64,000 nucleotides of DNA from the NCBI GenBank assembly GCA_000727475.1, contig KL647311.1:1413017-1477016 (forward strand). The letters run 5' to 3'. Positions 37,001 to 47,000 of the stretch are shown piece by piece (position 1 is the stretch's first letter; every line of letters starts with the position of its first letter). The stretch is from Sarcocystis neurona. Taxonomy: Eukaryota; Apicomplexa; Conoidasida; Eucoccidiorida; Sarcocystidae. The notes under the pieces are model-generated. The model ran no database searches. It was not told where the DNA came from and saw only the letters and a program-made list of their open reading frames with translations. The position numbers and the translations under genes were made by a program.

Positions 37001-38414
37001 TTTCTCTCCCTACGTGCCGTACACCTGCGAGCAACGGCGACGCAGCTACACTTTCGTAGCCAGGTGTGATAGGTTCGACAGAGAGCAATTTCTCTGCTGG
37101 TGTCAGATCAGCTGCAGACTGAGCCGCAGCATCTGCCGCCGAGCGCATCAAATGTGGCTTTCCTAACTTCCCCCTTTTTGCTAACAGTTCTGCTGCACGT
37201 GCTGCTGCTGTCGCTCCAATGCCTTGACCCAGCAAGAAAATCGGCAGTGTCGAGAAACGACAGATATCCTCGAGCAAACTGCAAAGGTCATCGGCTAGCA
37301 AGTCAAACGAAAAAGAAGCGTCTTCCTCATCTCCTTCTTTGATGCTGTCTCCACCGCTTGCGACGGCTTCTCGGCTCTTCCTCTCATGTTTCCAGCGCCG
37401 CCTGCGCTGTCGCTCCTGCTGACGCTCCACCAATCCAGACAACCCATGCTGCAACAAATCCACTGCATGCACATCAAAGCCTGCAGCGTTGAACAATTCC
37501 ACCCACGATCCTTCGTAACATGCTGTTCGTGCTGCATGCAAAGGCCTCTGCGGCAAATCGCGAAAGAGTGGGGGGGCGGGTAACAGTGAGGCTATCCCTT
37601 CTGTCGCTGCTGCGGCCGCCGTCGCTGCTGCTGCAGCTGCTCCTGCTGCTGCTGCAGCTGCTCCTGCTGCTGCCTCAGCTGCTGCTGCGTCTCCTTTCTT
37701 GCCTTTCAGCACCGCTTCAGCTTCTTTCGCAGCAGCGACTCCCCCCATAGAAAATATTTCATCTGCACTTGGTAATGGAGACGCTACTACCGCTGTTGTT
37801 GTTTCTTGCAGTGCCGCCTTGATGTCAAGACTGGATTCAGAACAGCTCAGATCGATTTCGAGTGGTGGCGGAGCGGCAAGATGTTCGGGTGTATTACGTC
37901 GGTTTTTTGGTGAAAGCACGCCTGCGGATTCTTCTACCGCTCCTGTAGTTGATTCCCTACTACTGCATATCAAGGGCGCGTTTTTCAACCAGTCGAACAC
38001 CGTGTGCGTTCCTTCATCATGAACAAGCACCACAACTCCACGTGCGCGAGCCGCAGAGTTTGTGGGTGACTGCAGAGATGGAGCCTCTGCTGTCGCGGTG
38101 CTTGCCGGCCAGTAATACCGCATGAGTGGGTGTCCACACGCATCGTGAAAGATGGACAACTTTGGGTTGCGCAATAAGTCGAAGTCAAGAGGGAATGTTG
38201 GGAGCTTCAATGGATACGGCCAGACCTCACTCTTTAATTCCGTCGGAATCGCAGCTCCTGTGGCAGCAGCTGCGGCGGCTGCCGCTGTGGCCTCGGCGGT
38301 GGCAGCAGCAGCCGTAGCTGTTTCAGACGCAGCGAGTCCCTGCTTAGTAGTGACAGTGCTGGAAGGCGCTGCCTTCGACGGCGGCACGGCAGGCGAAGAC
38401 GTATGAGAAGCCAT
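34074..38414 (-). CDS. Giant alpha/beta-hydrolase (monoglyceride lipase-like), probable pseudoenzyme, 1446 aa
   Basis: Single-exon frame from ATG at 38414 to a stop at 34074. Landmarks follow the monoglyceride lipase/lysophospholipase (S33) fold in order: LMRYYW; GVVVLVHDEGTH (126-137, family VSHGxGEH); YEGSWVELFNAAGFDVHAVD (300-319) then HGLSG (323-327); LPIFLLGQGIGATAA around the nucleophile elbow 396-400; AGLVLLSPVL (near 490); VLVVQGMTAPQQ (QG at 834-835); and LPEVHHPAL (His 1386/1387) before KEILNKWL. The family elbow GHSMGG reads GQGIGA, so Ser is Gly398. The acid strand QGSAD reads QGMTA, so Asp is Ala838. His is kept. The family usually has about 300 residues; here Ala/Glu/Gln/Ser-rich inserts bring it to 1446. 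No clear signal peptide; a poly-Ala stretch follows the N-terminus. Likely a scaffold or lipid-binding pseudo-lipase; membership is clear, activity inferred absent. Confidence 0.85.
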   Translation of the reverse strand: MASHTSSPAVPPSKAAPSSTVTTKQGLAASETATAAAATAEATAAAAAAAATGAAIPTELKSEVWPYPLKLPTFPLDFDLLRNPKLSIFHDACGHPLMRYYWPASTATAEAPSLQSPTNSAARARGVVVLVHDEGTHTVFDWLKNAPLICSSRESTTGAVEESAGVLSPKNRRNTPEHLAAPPPLEIDLSCSESSLDIKAALQETTTAVVASPLPSADEIFSMGGVAAAKEAEAVLKGKKGDAAAAEAAAGAAAAAAGAAAAAATAAAAATEGIASLLPAPPLFRDLPQRPLHAARTACYEGSWVELFNAAGFDVHAVDLLQHGLSGLVERQQERQRRRRWKHERKSREAVASGGDSIKEGDEEDASFSFDLLADDLCSLLEDICRFSTLPIFLLGQGIGATAAARAAELLAKRGKLGKPHLMRSAADAAAQSAADLTPAEKLLSVEPITPGYESVAASPLLAGVRHVGRETILPVQHVAVQARPIPLAGLVLLSPVLQLRESVALEQMVSITGAAARREKARQRKHTEQHPQQKTEGRDAKERRLSGESYTSELEHSTSAEEEEVEKDSSTQKGEQKGSSWDVLSWLLRRPVEKSPPLPARYGVRLRRHRHPRASQHVLLPPLDAEEAQQLAREKKFGALYEKLYFRDRLTIKTLLPYRQLVELRKGVCRTLGDARWLLRPIERDSQQLSTVATWQEQYQKWKQTIARRVREGILGRAASGDQLGQQQGVLPFFIEEDPLAGIEPSVDLAPWLQPETPAAAAAGAAPGAALAAVSAAARQAESAAAREAAPQPQEEEEDEVQQEADATEAEIRRRRQLRRMQMAFYLKVLVVQGMTAPQQVEYACCGCSPSTKALPADREVDCFAEAPDVQGVVSFYRSLGGKGSVARRILAQHGQLPPPAQKKKERRGRWLADCCRGIGDGDAAAAAALAAAAAAEAAQTDSLVLLDVGSEEGRMGDESEWGEEDETTETVAEDERYDDISQASGGEAGAELEGIEGREAGARTAAFASAAGVTERAAGVPSPLTMLPAAATTAAPRLPPAAAEEGGDAAAPAGTWRGSEVSSNAAIEARYAALQEERERLDENLRLLDADAEPPTRTPAAGPAAAEERSILRRPSSVYKSVYERDLLRYGTTVRLPDSPLPLGEPSITTADLCRNLLLGQCGGMLGREKQGLLEAATSEASLGVGKTEIEGPRHERLKWVKEYPVSWQNCAGGLLLPYACMQAPCEATARVQVVEEVNAPVIVVEKIIMHEATDALKATIAEIEAREQKQKGVGKPVAPTGEKGPVEHMEAPTKLAAAPDKLKKRLPRIMQSWRRVGGIVVDSKGRQVPLEQVEELRVHYPREYMNLFLYGATSEAAATVAGAAATEGMSRRQITLWLLPEVHHPALCQADEENKIGKEILNKWLLPALEDLQRSEALWQGSQVRSQLRKQLSNPSVVHPTSV

Positions 38415-41400
38415 TGAGCTCAGTTGTAGTGAGTGGAGGCAACGGCGGTGAAATGTGACGTGGTATTATGTAGGTGAGACAAAACTACAACGGGAGCCGT
38501 GGAAGCGAAGCACTCTCAGGCGGAACCTGACCCACAAAGGTCGCAGAAATCAAACCACGGCACCTAAACACAGAGCGTGGTGCGCATGAATCGCAACGAC
38601 ACACGAAACTACTGCCCGAAATATTGCGGAATATGTCGAAGGGCACTACGCAAGTAAGCCACCAGCTTGGAACCTTGCGAAGAGATGAATCACACAATTA
38701 TCTGCTAGCCTCGCCCTTGACGTACTTGGACCTCACGTGTCTCGCGCAGTCGTGTCCTGCCGTGTTTTCTTCTGGACAGTACACGCTTCTCTGACAGTGT
38801 CCATCTTCTGTAGAGTTGTGAAGAATCTGGCATCTCCGGTACCGGAGTGGACGACGTTACAGATTCAAGGTCTCTAACAAAAAGATCACCTTCTGTGATA
38901 CCGGAGTGGACGCTGCACCCCAGCATCCCTTCCCGAGGCTACTTTTCTGGCAGCATCACTAGCTTCCGAGCAAAGAAATGCCCTTTCACTTGATTGGTCG
39001 ACGTGGAGCATCCGGCCCGCGAAGCCCCGTATTCGTAACGAGTTCCCCACCTGCACGCGTCGCTCAGTGGTGTGCTCGCCGTTTGCTCGTCGCTCAGGCT
39101 ATATGTGATTGGGAATCTAGTGCAAGTTCGCGACGAGACTAAAGTGTTACGAAAATATGGAGCAGCTGAAAAAGGGGAGCGGCGCATCTAGCTAGCTAGC
39201 GGCCTTCCTCTGTAGTTACAGATTTCGTGCACCAACACCTCGACGGCGTTGGCTAGTTGGCCGTTCGGTGCGCCTCCGCAGTGTGCAGTGCGTGACTCGA
39301 ATATTGCAAGCGTGGTCCCTGTACGTACACTCCCGCCTGCACGATTATTTGTGCGTCCCTTCCACTGCTATACGCGCGAGCGCAACCTCAACGCAGACAT
39401 TTGTAAAAACGCTCGTGCGAAGGGGTAGAAATATCCTGGTGCGTTACACAGTAAAAAAATGTGACTCCTAGCGCATCGGGCGTATGCCAGCTTTGGGGGG
39501 ACACGAAGGAGATTGCAGCTGAGTTTTTACATCGATGCTTCCTGCTACGTTCCAGGCCAGCAACTGAATGATGGTCGAGCCACCGTCGGAATCTGTGATG
39601 GCGGCCACCTGAGAGGACTGTCACCGTTCTCCATTACTTAAAAGATCTTTCCAAGCTGCCGTCGTGTTCACCCACACGGGTGTAGCGCCAACCGAACACC
39701 GGTAGCACTTTTTCTGGGACATACTAGTTTTGTAGATGGTCTCTCGGTGGTGAATAGACGCACAACAACTACGCGACTGCAACGTCCTGGACTTTGGGCA
39801 CAGCGACCAAACACTTGGTGCTGCCATCACTTGACCCACGGCTAGCGCTCGCATTCTCGCGATATTGCGCGCCATTTCAAAAGTAATTTGCCAGAAGCGC
39901 TGCGAACAGGAAATCGGACACACTGGCTCATATGTGTACTGATGAGGAACTGCGTGTACGTGAGCGCGTATTTTCGTATTCGGCGAGATGAACAGAAACA
40001 GACAAACGCACAAACCCGCACATATCGCTATGCGCCAGGGATTGACCAAAAGCGAGAAACAGAATATGCAGAGAGCGTGACAAGTCAGGACCTGCGATCG
40101 CCCCTAACAGAGAGCAGCTAGGACGCGTTGAATAGATTGCAACTCACCCTACCATGTTGATTCTGGAAACAGAACGTATTACTGTGCTATGTGCTACTCT
40201 CTTGTAGTGGAGCTCCTGTACGTTCGCGTGTGCAGCAAGGCTGCGTGGCCCACTGAGAATAGTGTTGGCGAGCTACCCACATCCCACGAGGTATTCACTT
40301 CACTCCACCAGCATAACGAGATAAACTTTTTGCTTCCCTGGACTGCTGCATGAAGAAGCAGTCATTTGTTAGTGGTCGAACTAGCAATGATTTTCTATTC
40401 GCAGTGTGAATCGCTAGGGACTTTTTTAATTCGTGAAGCTAAACTGTACCTCCTACGCAGAAGGCCGCTAGCAGTACACATCAACTTTTCCAAGTATGTT
40501 CACAGAAAAAATTAGCACCTTGTTTTCAAAGCGATTCATTTTGCACGTTACTGATGCTTACGGCGTTTCCTCATGTAATGCGAATTCCTCCCCATCCGCA
40601 TCAAGCGAATGGAAGCAAAGTAACAAACTTGAATCCACAGCCCTTCGAGCAAGGCCTCAACAGTGCACTTGAAAGCAGCATCCTAAACTCCGTCCAAGGA
40701 ATTTCTCTATCTCGCACGTGCGTAGATGTACATATATGTGTCTCGGGATAACTGTACAGAGGTGCACGCGTGTGCGCGTACCGAATGTGTAGCTGCACGT
40801 AATAATTATTCTGCATGTACTCACAGCATAGTTCTCTCGGCCGCGGTCAATACCTTTCACAGGTGCAGATACAGTTTCGCTGGTCGGGATGGTAAAACTG
40901 TCGACGTGCGTGTGCACAGCTGTCTTTGTCAGTGTTCTTGCAGCTTGAGAACTCTATGCTGCACTTGAGTAACACATGCAGTCGAGTCTTTTAGTTTTTG
41001 GAGACATTCCACGGATGGACGCACATGTATATGTGCGTACGCACGTATCGAGGCAAAGAGAAACAGCGGCATATGTCTACACGTACAAGTAAGTGCATCC
41101 GCTTGTGTTTACATCCCTCGACGTCTGCACCTGTCTCCACTGAAGAATGTTTAATAGCTATCAAGCAGTTACCACTCAAGTACACACGTTGTCGCAAGCA
41201 CGTACGCGTGGATCGTTATGCGCGATCTGCCCTTCTCGCTCTCAACGAAGGACATTCTCGCCATACATGCATGTCAACGCTCTGGCTGGACATGCATACT
41301 TCTCTGTGCGTCAACGTGAGATCCTATCCGATGCGGTGGTCACGCTATGGATTCAGTACAAAGGAACAAAGGATCTCGCAGTTCTGCTGCAAACACGGTT

Positions 41401-41693
41401 ATCACTACTTCACACCTGAAGCCTCATTCTTTGCAAGTAGTGACAACCTCATGACATTCAAGCTGTCACGTCTTGGGAGCTCGCTACCACGCTTCGGGCT
41501 AGTATTGCCGTACACACAGCATCATTTGTCACTGGCCCCCGCAACCTGCTTGCGCAGCAGCGAACGTGCACCTGTTCGGAAGTGCCGGTTTGTGTGCACA
41601 ACGTACGTAGTCCTGTCTCTCCCTGCAGCTGCGATTGCACTGCAGAGCTCAGGAAAATGTGACTGGTGTGCAACTTCAAGCAGTGCGCCTTTT

Positions 41694-41729
41694 GTGGATC
41701 TCTTTGTGACAGTGGATCTCTTTGTGACA
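41694..41729. repeat. 18-bp perfect tandem duplication
   Basis: GTGGATCTCTTTGTGACA occurs twice head to tail (41694-41711 and 41712-41729). Intergenic. Confidence 0.9.
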
Positions 41730-42080
41730 AGCGTAACACTCCGTAGGCATCCAAAAACGTATACACTGTAGTGCGTTCGTCGAATTTCCTCCGTGTCTTC
41801 TCAGAGTGACAGTGGCGTTGTCAGCTCTCCTTTAAAAAACAACACTCCCCGTCGTCGATCGATCGCATTCATGCGTCTGACGAGTTCCGGTTCTTGCAGG
41901 TTGGGGTGTTGTCCGCGTGTGCGGTCTATCCGTTGCAATGGAATTCAGTGTGCACAGCACAGCTCCCCCGGCTGCCTCAAGAATTAAAAAGCATCACACT
42001 GCGTTCGTCGGGACTTGATTTCTCTATATCCGAGTTCGACTAGCAGATACGTTGCTCGGGGCTTCAGTCAACGCTGCCAC

Positions 42081-42393
42081 CACATTGACAAAAATCTAAT
42101 TGTACTTTCTGTACGCCGCATCATCTAGTTCACAAGGATGTCAGTGCATCCGTCTGTAAATTGAGTTGTAGGTGCGAACTACCCGCCAATAGAAAAACCA
42201 CACCGAAGAAATAGTGCTTTTCTTGATACCACCATATTAACAAAAATCTAATTGTACTTTCTGTACGCCGCATCATCTAGTTCACAAGGATGTCAGTGCA
42301 TCCGTCTGTAAATTGAGTTGTAGGTGCGAACTACCCGCCAATAGAAAAACCACACCGAAGAAATAGTGCTTTTCTTGATACCACCATATTAAC
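42081..42393. repeat. 152-bp tandem duplication
   Basis: The segment starting CAAAAATCTAATTGTACTTT at 42089 recurs at 42241, essentially identical over its length. Both copies end in ACCACCATATTAA; the sequence before copy 1 (ACCACATTGA) is a diverged version of that same end. The near-identity suggests a recent duplication. No gene is evident in it. Confidence 0.93.
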
Positions 42394-44000
42394 GTGCGAC
42401 GAGTTGCTTTGTTGCCCGTATCCCCGTGTGTGCGGGAAGGCCGGCTGAGAACCGTACACGTAGTTATGCAGGCCAGCGTTGCTACCGGCACGTGCTGCGA
42501 ATTCTTGATGCAGTCTTTGCAAAGAGCTCCTCGTTTTGAAACAGCATTCACGTATGCACCAACGTAGGTCAGTGCGTGATATCCGTCTTTTTTCTCCTGT
42601 TGATGGTTTGTTTTATCTTCAGTGACCCTGGTCACTGTTAAACAGAAACTCAAGCACAGGAAGGACAATCGCAAAACTATACTCCGGAAACGTCAACATG
42701 CACTGGTTGTGGAGGCCACTGCGCAAAAAATGGAATTCTACCGGCCGCAGCCTCCGACCAACCTTTCACTCTCCGATGTACGTAATCCGCACACCCAGCG
42801 AGCGTGTTCTGCACGAGCCCAGCACAGATGTGTTATAGCGTGTGCTCTGCATGTCGCACAAAGATACACCCAGCGTGAGGCGTGATTTGCATCACAGAAA
42901 AAAAATAATCCTTCGCAGTGGCCTGACCAGATGGAAGACGTCAGCCAACAGAGGAAAGAAAACGCGGAGTGCACGCTGAGTCAAAATGTTTCGGTCGCAA
43001 GGTCCTCCCTACAAGTGAATATTACCTGTTCATTCTGGAAAAGATACAGCAGCAATAGCAGCTGCTGTCCCGTGCGGTCGTCCTGCATGTGCACACGTGC
43101 ACAACTCAGGCGCAGGTGCACACAGGCCTCCCCCACCCCCCCCCCAGTTCCGCGTCCTCGCAGGGAGGATACAGTCGCGCGCACTCTGCCGCATGCAACT
43201 GATATTTTCTAAGGCAGCAAACCCCAGTCGTAGTTGTGACTCAGCAGAAATGCAGCCACGCACCTGCAATCGCACAAGTATGCACGTCCCGTCTTAAGCG
43301 AATGCAAGCGCGCACGCAGACATCATATGCGTGCACACATACCGTGTGGCATCCATATACATAGAGATTCTCTTAGGCACGACGCATGCTGATGGGCCCA
43401 CAACCCTCGTGACGGGCCCACAAGCATTCGCTCTGTTTTCCGTGGTCGCATACATCGGACCACGTTCTCTGAGCACTTCCACAGAGCGTGAAAAAAGTGC
43501 CGCTATTCATCGCAGGCCGTAGCAAAGCCCTCGCTGTATGCACGGGCAGCAGCATCCGGCGCGCGAAGGACGTAGGGCGCCAGCTAGAAGAAAAAGTACA
43601 GCAGAATCGCGCCCAGACTCTTCTACCTTCCTGAGAACAAACGTCTACCCACGCACATGCACGCGAAACACGTCGCAGCGCCAGGATACGGGGGAAGAGG
43701 GCAGAAAAAATCGCTAGGAGTCCTCTACCTGCCTCACAACACACACGTTTCTGAAACTCTGAGTCGGAAAAGAACTTCCGCGACTAGCAGACTCTCTTCT
43801 TATGACGGTAGAACTCTCTGTGCAGATGCAGAGGAGACGGGTCGGTCGGCGTACACACCAATCCGTACGGTTATTTTTTTACGCGGGACCTTGCTGGGCG
43901 TCGGGAAGCTGCGAGATTTCTCCAGATCTCGCTTCTCGACGAGAGGCGCGGGTTTCCTGCGCTGTTTTCAAGAGTCGCTTGCGCGCATGCAGCCGTCGCA

Positions 44001-44090
44001 TCAGAAGTCCGCGGGCAGCATCCCCTGCAGGCAGGCGACCTCCACCAGCTTGGGGAGCTGCGTCTCGACGTCCGGGATATCCAGTTTTAT
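44001..44090 (-). CDS. MA3-protein exon 10: end of MA3-3 and stop
   Basis: Residues 489-517: IKLDIPDVETQLPKLVEVA, then CLQGMLPADF and TGA. It completes the LDVP motif of MA3-3; the protein ends with the domain, with no C-terminal tail. Acceptor CTGCCACAG. Confidence 0.94.
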   Translation of the reverse strand: MKLDIPDVETQLPKLVEVACLQGMLPADF

Positions 44091-47000
44091 CTGTGGCAGG
44101 CCGAGAGACAGAGAGACACACACACCCATCGCTCTGCAGCAGCCAGCAGCGAGAATCCTCCCCCGCCGCATATGAGTCGACAACACCAAGAAGCAGCAAC
44201 CGCTCGGCACGCTTGACAACTTCACAACATCAAGCGCTTTTCTGCATGCCGCACCACATACTCATTTGCTGTCCTAAGACACTACTGCCCTGCGTTCTCT
44301 CACTTCGTGCTGTGTGTGCGGTTGTGTGGGCGGTGCCTCCCTGAGGTGTACGCACACCGCAAGGGCAGTGATCGTGAGCCCTACGACGACGGCACTTGCC
44401 CATAATACACCCCCAGGTCTACCTATAGATTCATCTATATATATATATACAGTTTCGCTAACAACTGCCAAACAGCGACAGCCGCTTCCCTGCACCACCC
44501 CGACGGATGGCAGGGTTAAACACGTGTACACGTAGATCCATTTGTAAAGGTTTGTGCATATATATTATTGGCACACGTACATACGTCGTATACGTGACAG
44601 CGGAAAGAAGTATCTGTCTACACACACATACTCGATGTACGCGCTTATATGTATTTGTACGTTGGGCAGCAAAAGAGATAAGAAGTCGTGAAGAAAAGAC
44701 GGATACGAAGAAGAGGGTGTGACGCACCTCCGCAATGAGATTTCTGGCCTGGTCGAAACCTTTGTATATCATTTCTTCATCGATGTAGGCGTGCTTCAAC
44801 AACTCCCTGAGCAACTTGAAAGCGGCAGTTTCCGCATTGCCAGAGCTCGTCCCTGTTGCTGCTTTCTCCATACAAACCACCAGCACTTTACGGACTAATT
44901 CGGCCGCCTGCGCAAGCAAAAAAAGAGCAGTCAGCCACTTACCAATGTCAGTCTAATCTCCTGCATCTAGCGGTCTACGTACACCCCAGGAGCTGTCTGT
45001 ACACCTCAAGCAACACGTGCTTTAGTCCCCCCCGATAATGCGGACACAGCGCCATACGTAGCTGTCAATACACCTCACTCAGCTGTCAACACACTTCACA
45101 CAGCTGTCAATGCACCTCACGCAGCTGTCAGCACACCTCACGCAGCTGTCGATACACCTCAAGCACCTGTCAGTACACCTCATGCAGCTGTCAATACACC
45201 TCACGCAGCTGTCAGCACACCCCATGCAGCTGTCAATGCACCTCATGCAGCTGGCGACCCCGCCGCCGTTCGCAAGCGTCCACACACCGCGTGGGAGATT
45301 TGCCTGTCGTGGGGGGAGTCTACGTTTCCGGCGGCGCCTTTCTGCATCTCGCTTCACAAAGAATCACGTATATATCATATCATGTACCTATATAATGTAT
45401 ACCACAGGCAAAATTGGCTGGGGAAAATCCATGTATGTGCGTCTGTATGCATATATATATATGTATATATGGAAGAGAAATGGCGGACTATACAAGTCTC
45501 TTCAACCCGTCTACAGCACTACTACAGGTGTATCGCCGTCCTACAAACCTGCGCGGCGCCCTGCTTCCTGCACCGGGGATTCGCATTTATATATACAAAT
45601 GTCTACATGTCCTTCTTATCACCAACCTTTCAAGAGGAGAGGCACGCCCAGAAGACGCCTGCCGCCATATTCTGTTTCTGCGGCGTAAGCGCGTGCGGCC
45701 TCTGCATGCAGCTCCTTATATACCCCCACATATATATACATATATAGTTCACCCAGGTCAACTACACATGTTCGTCTCTCCGACAGACTAGCTCTGTAGA
45801 AAACACCACCGCAGACGCCCCCTGCAAGAAGCAGGGCGCCGCGCACGTTCGAAGGACGGCGATATACATATGCACACGTAGTAGTGCTGTAGATGGGTTG
45901 AAGAGAGTTGTAGAGTCCATCCTTTCTCTTACTCATATATACATAATATACACAGACGCACACACATAGGTTTTCCCCAGCCAATTTTGTCTGTCTCGCA
46001 GGACCGAAAGAAGTGGAAAGAGTCGCAAGAACACGCCTTTTCTCTGCTGCACGTACGAAGACTCTCGCAGCCAAAATGACGCTTCTCAGAAGTTACGTCA
46101 GCGCAGTCAAATTCGAGCTAAAAGTGAACTTCGCCCGCTGCTGGGAGGGGGCCCTGCGTCTACCGCAGACGCAGATGCAGACGCTGCAGGGGTCGGCAGC
46201 AGAAGCGCCAAGCCTCACACATCTGCCAAAGGAAACAAATCTTCTTCACCCATGTTCGTCAAACGTGAGGAGAAAAACAGAACTCGCCACCTGTGACATT
46301 TCGAACCTCAGCAAGTACCCGGGTCCAGCTGCTGCTGCTGCTATTGACCCTGCCGCGACCTCCCTTGTTGCGTCTCCCCTGCTCCGACGACCGTTCCGCT
46401 GCTGCTGCTGCGCCTCCCCGCGTTCGTGCTCTCGTCTCTCCTCGCAACTACGACTCTTTTTTCCGCTGTTGCTGTCTTCCTGTTGCCCCCCTGCTCGGCC
46501 GTCGTGCTGCTCTTCCGCAACAATCTCCGCGCGGATGCTGCGCTGCTGCTGCTGCTGCCCTGCTGCTGCTGCTGCTGCTCTTGCTGCGGACAAGAGGGAA
46601 GCAGCAGCACACCTGATCGGGAGAGGGCTCCAGATTCTCAAGCCGTTGGACGCAGTCGGGAAGGTCCAGCACTTCGAAGTACTCGTAGAGGCATTCTCGC
46701 ACTTTCTCTTTAAATTCCGTAGTTTCCTTCTTATCTGGATCCGTCCCCGTCCACACCTGCACGTGTAAGCAGCAGCAGCCGCGGCGGGGCCCCCACAGCA
46801 GCACACACACACACACACACAGAGCAGTAGCAGCACAGCAGCAGCCGCACACGCAGTAGTAGGGGTAGCAACAGCAGCAGCACCAGCAGCTGCAGCAGCA
46901 GCACAGGAGGACAGGGAGCAGGTCGACAGGTGCTGTTGCTGCGGGAGTTGCTGCAGCAGCCGGGTTGTGAACAACGCGCACGGGACGGCGTCGCGCACTG

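Larger units (their letters stand above)
38415..44000. other. Repeat-poor intergenic region with tandem duplications
   Basis: It lies between the hydrolase start and the 3' end of the MA3 gene; the hydrolase promoter should be just above 38414. No reading frame on either strand shows a recognisable family. It contains a perfect 18-bp duplication at 41694 and a 152-bp tandem duplication at 42081-42393, and few microsatellites. Confidence 0.6.
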
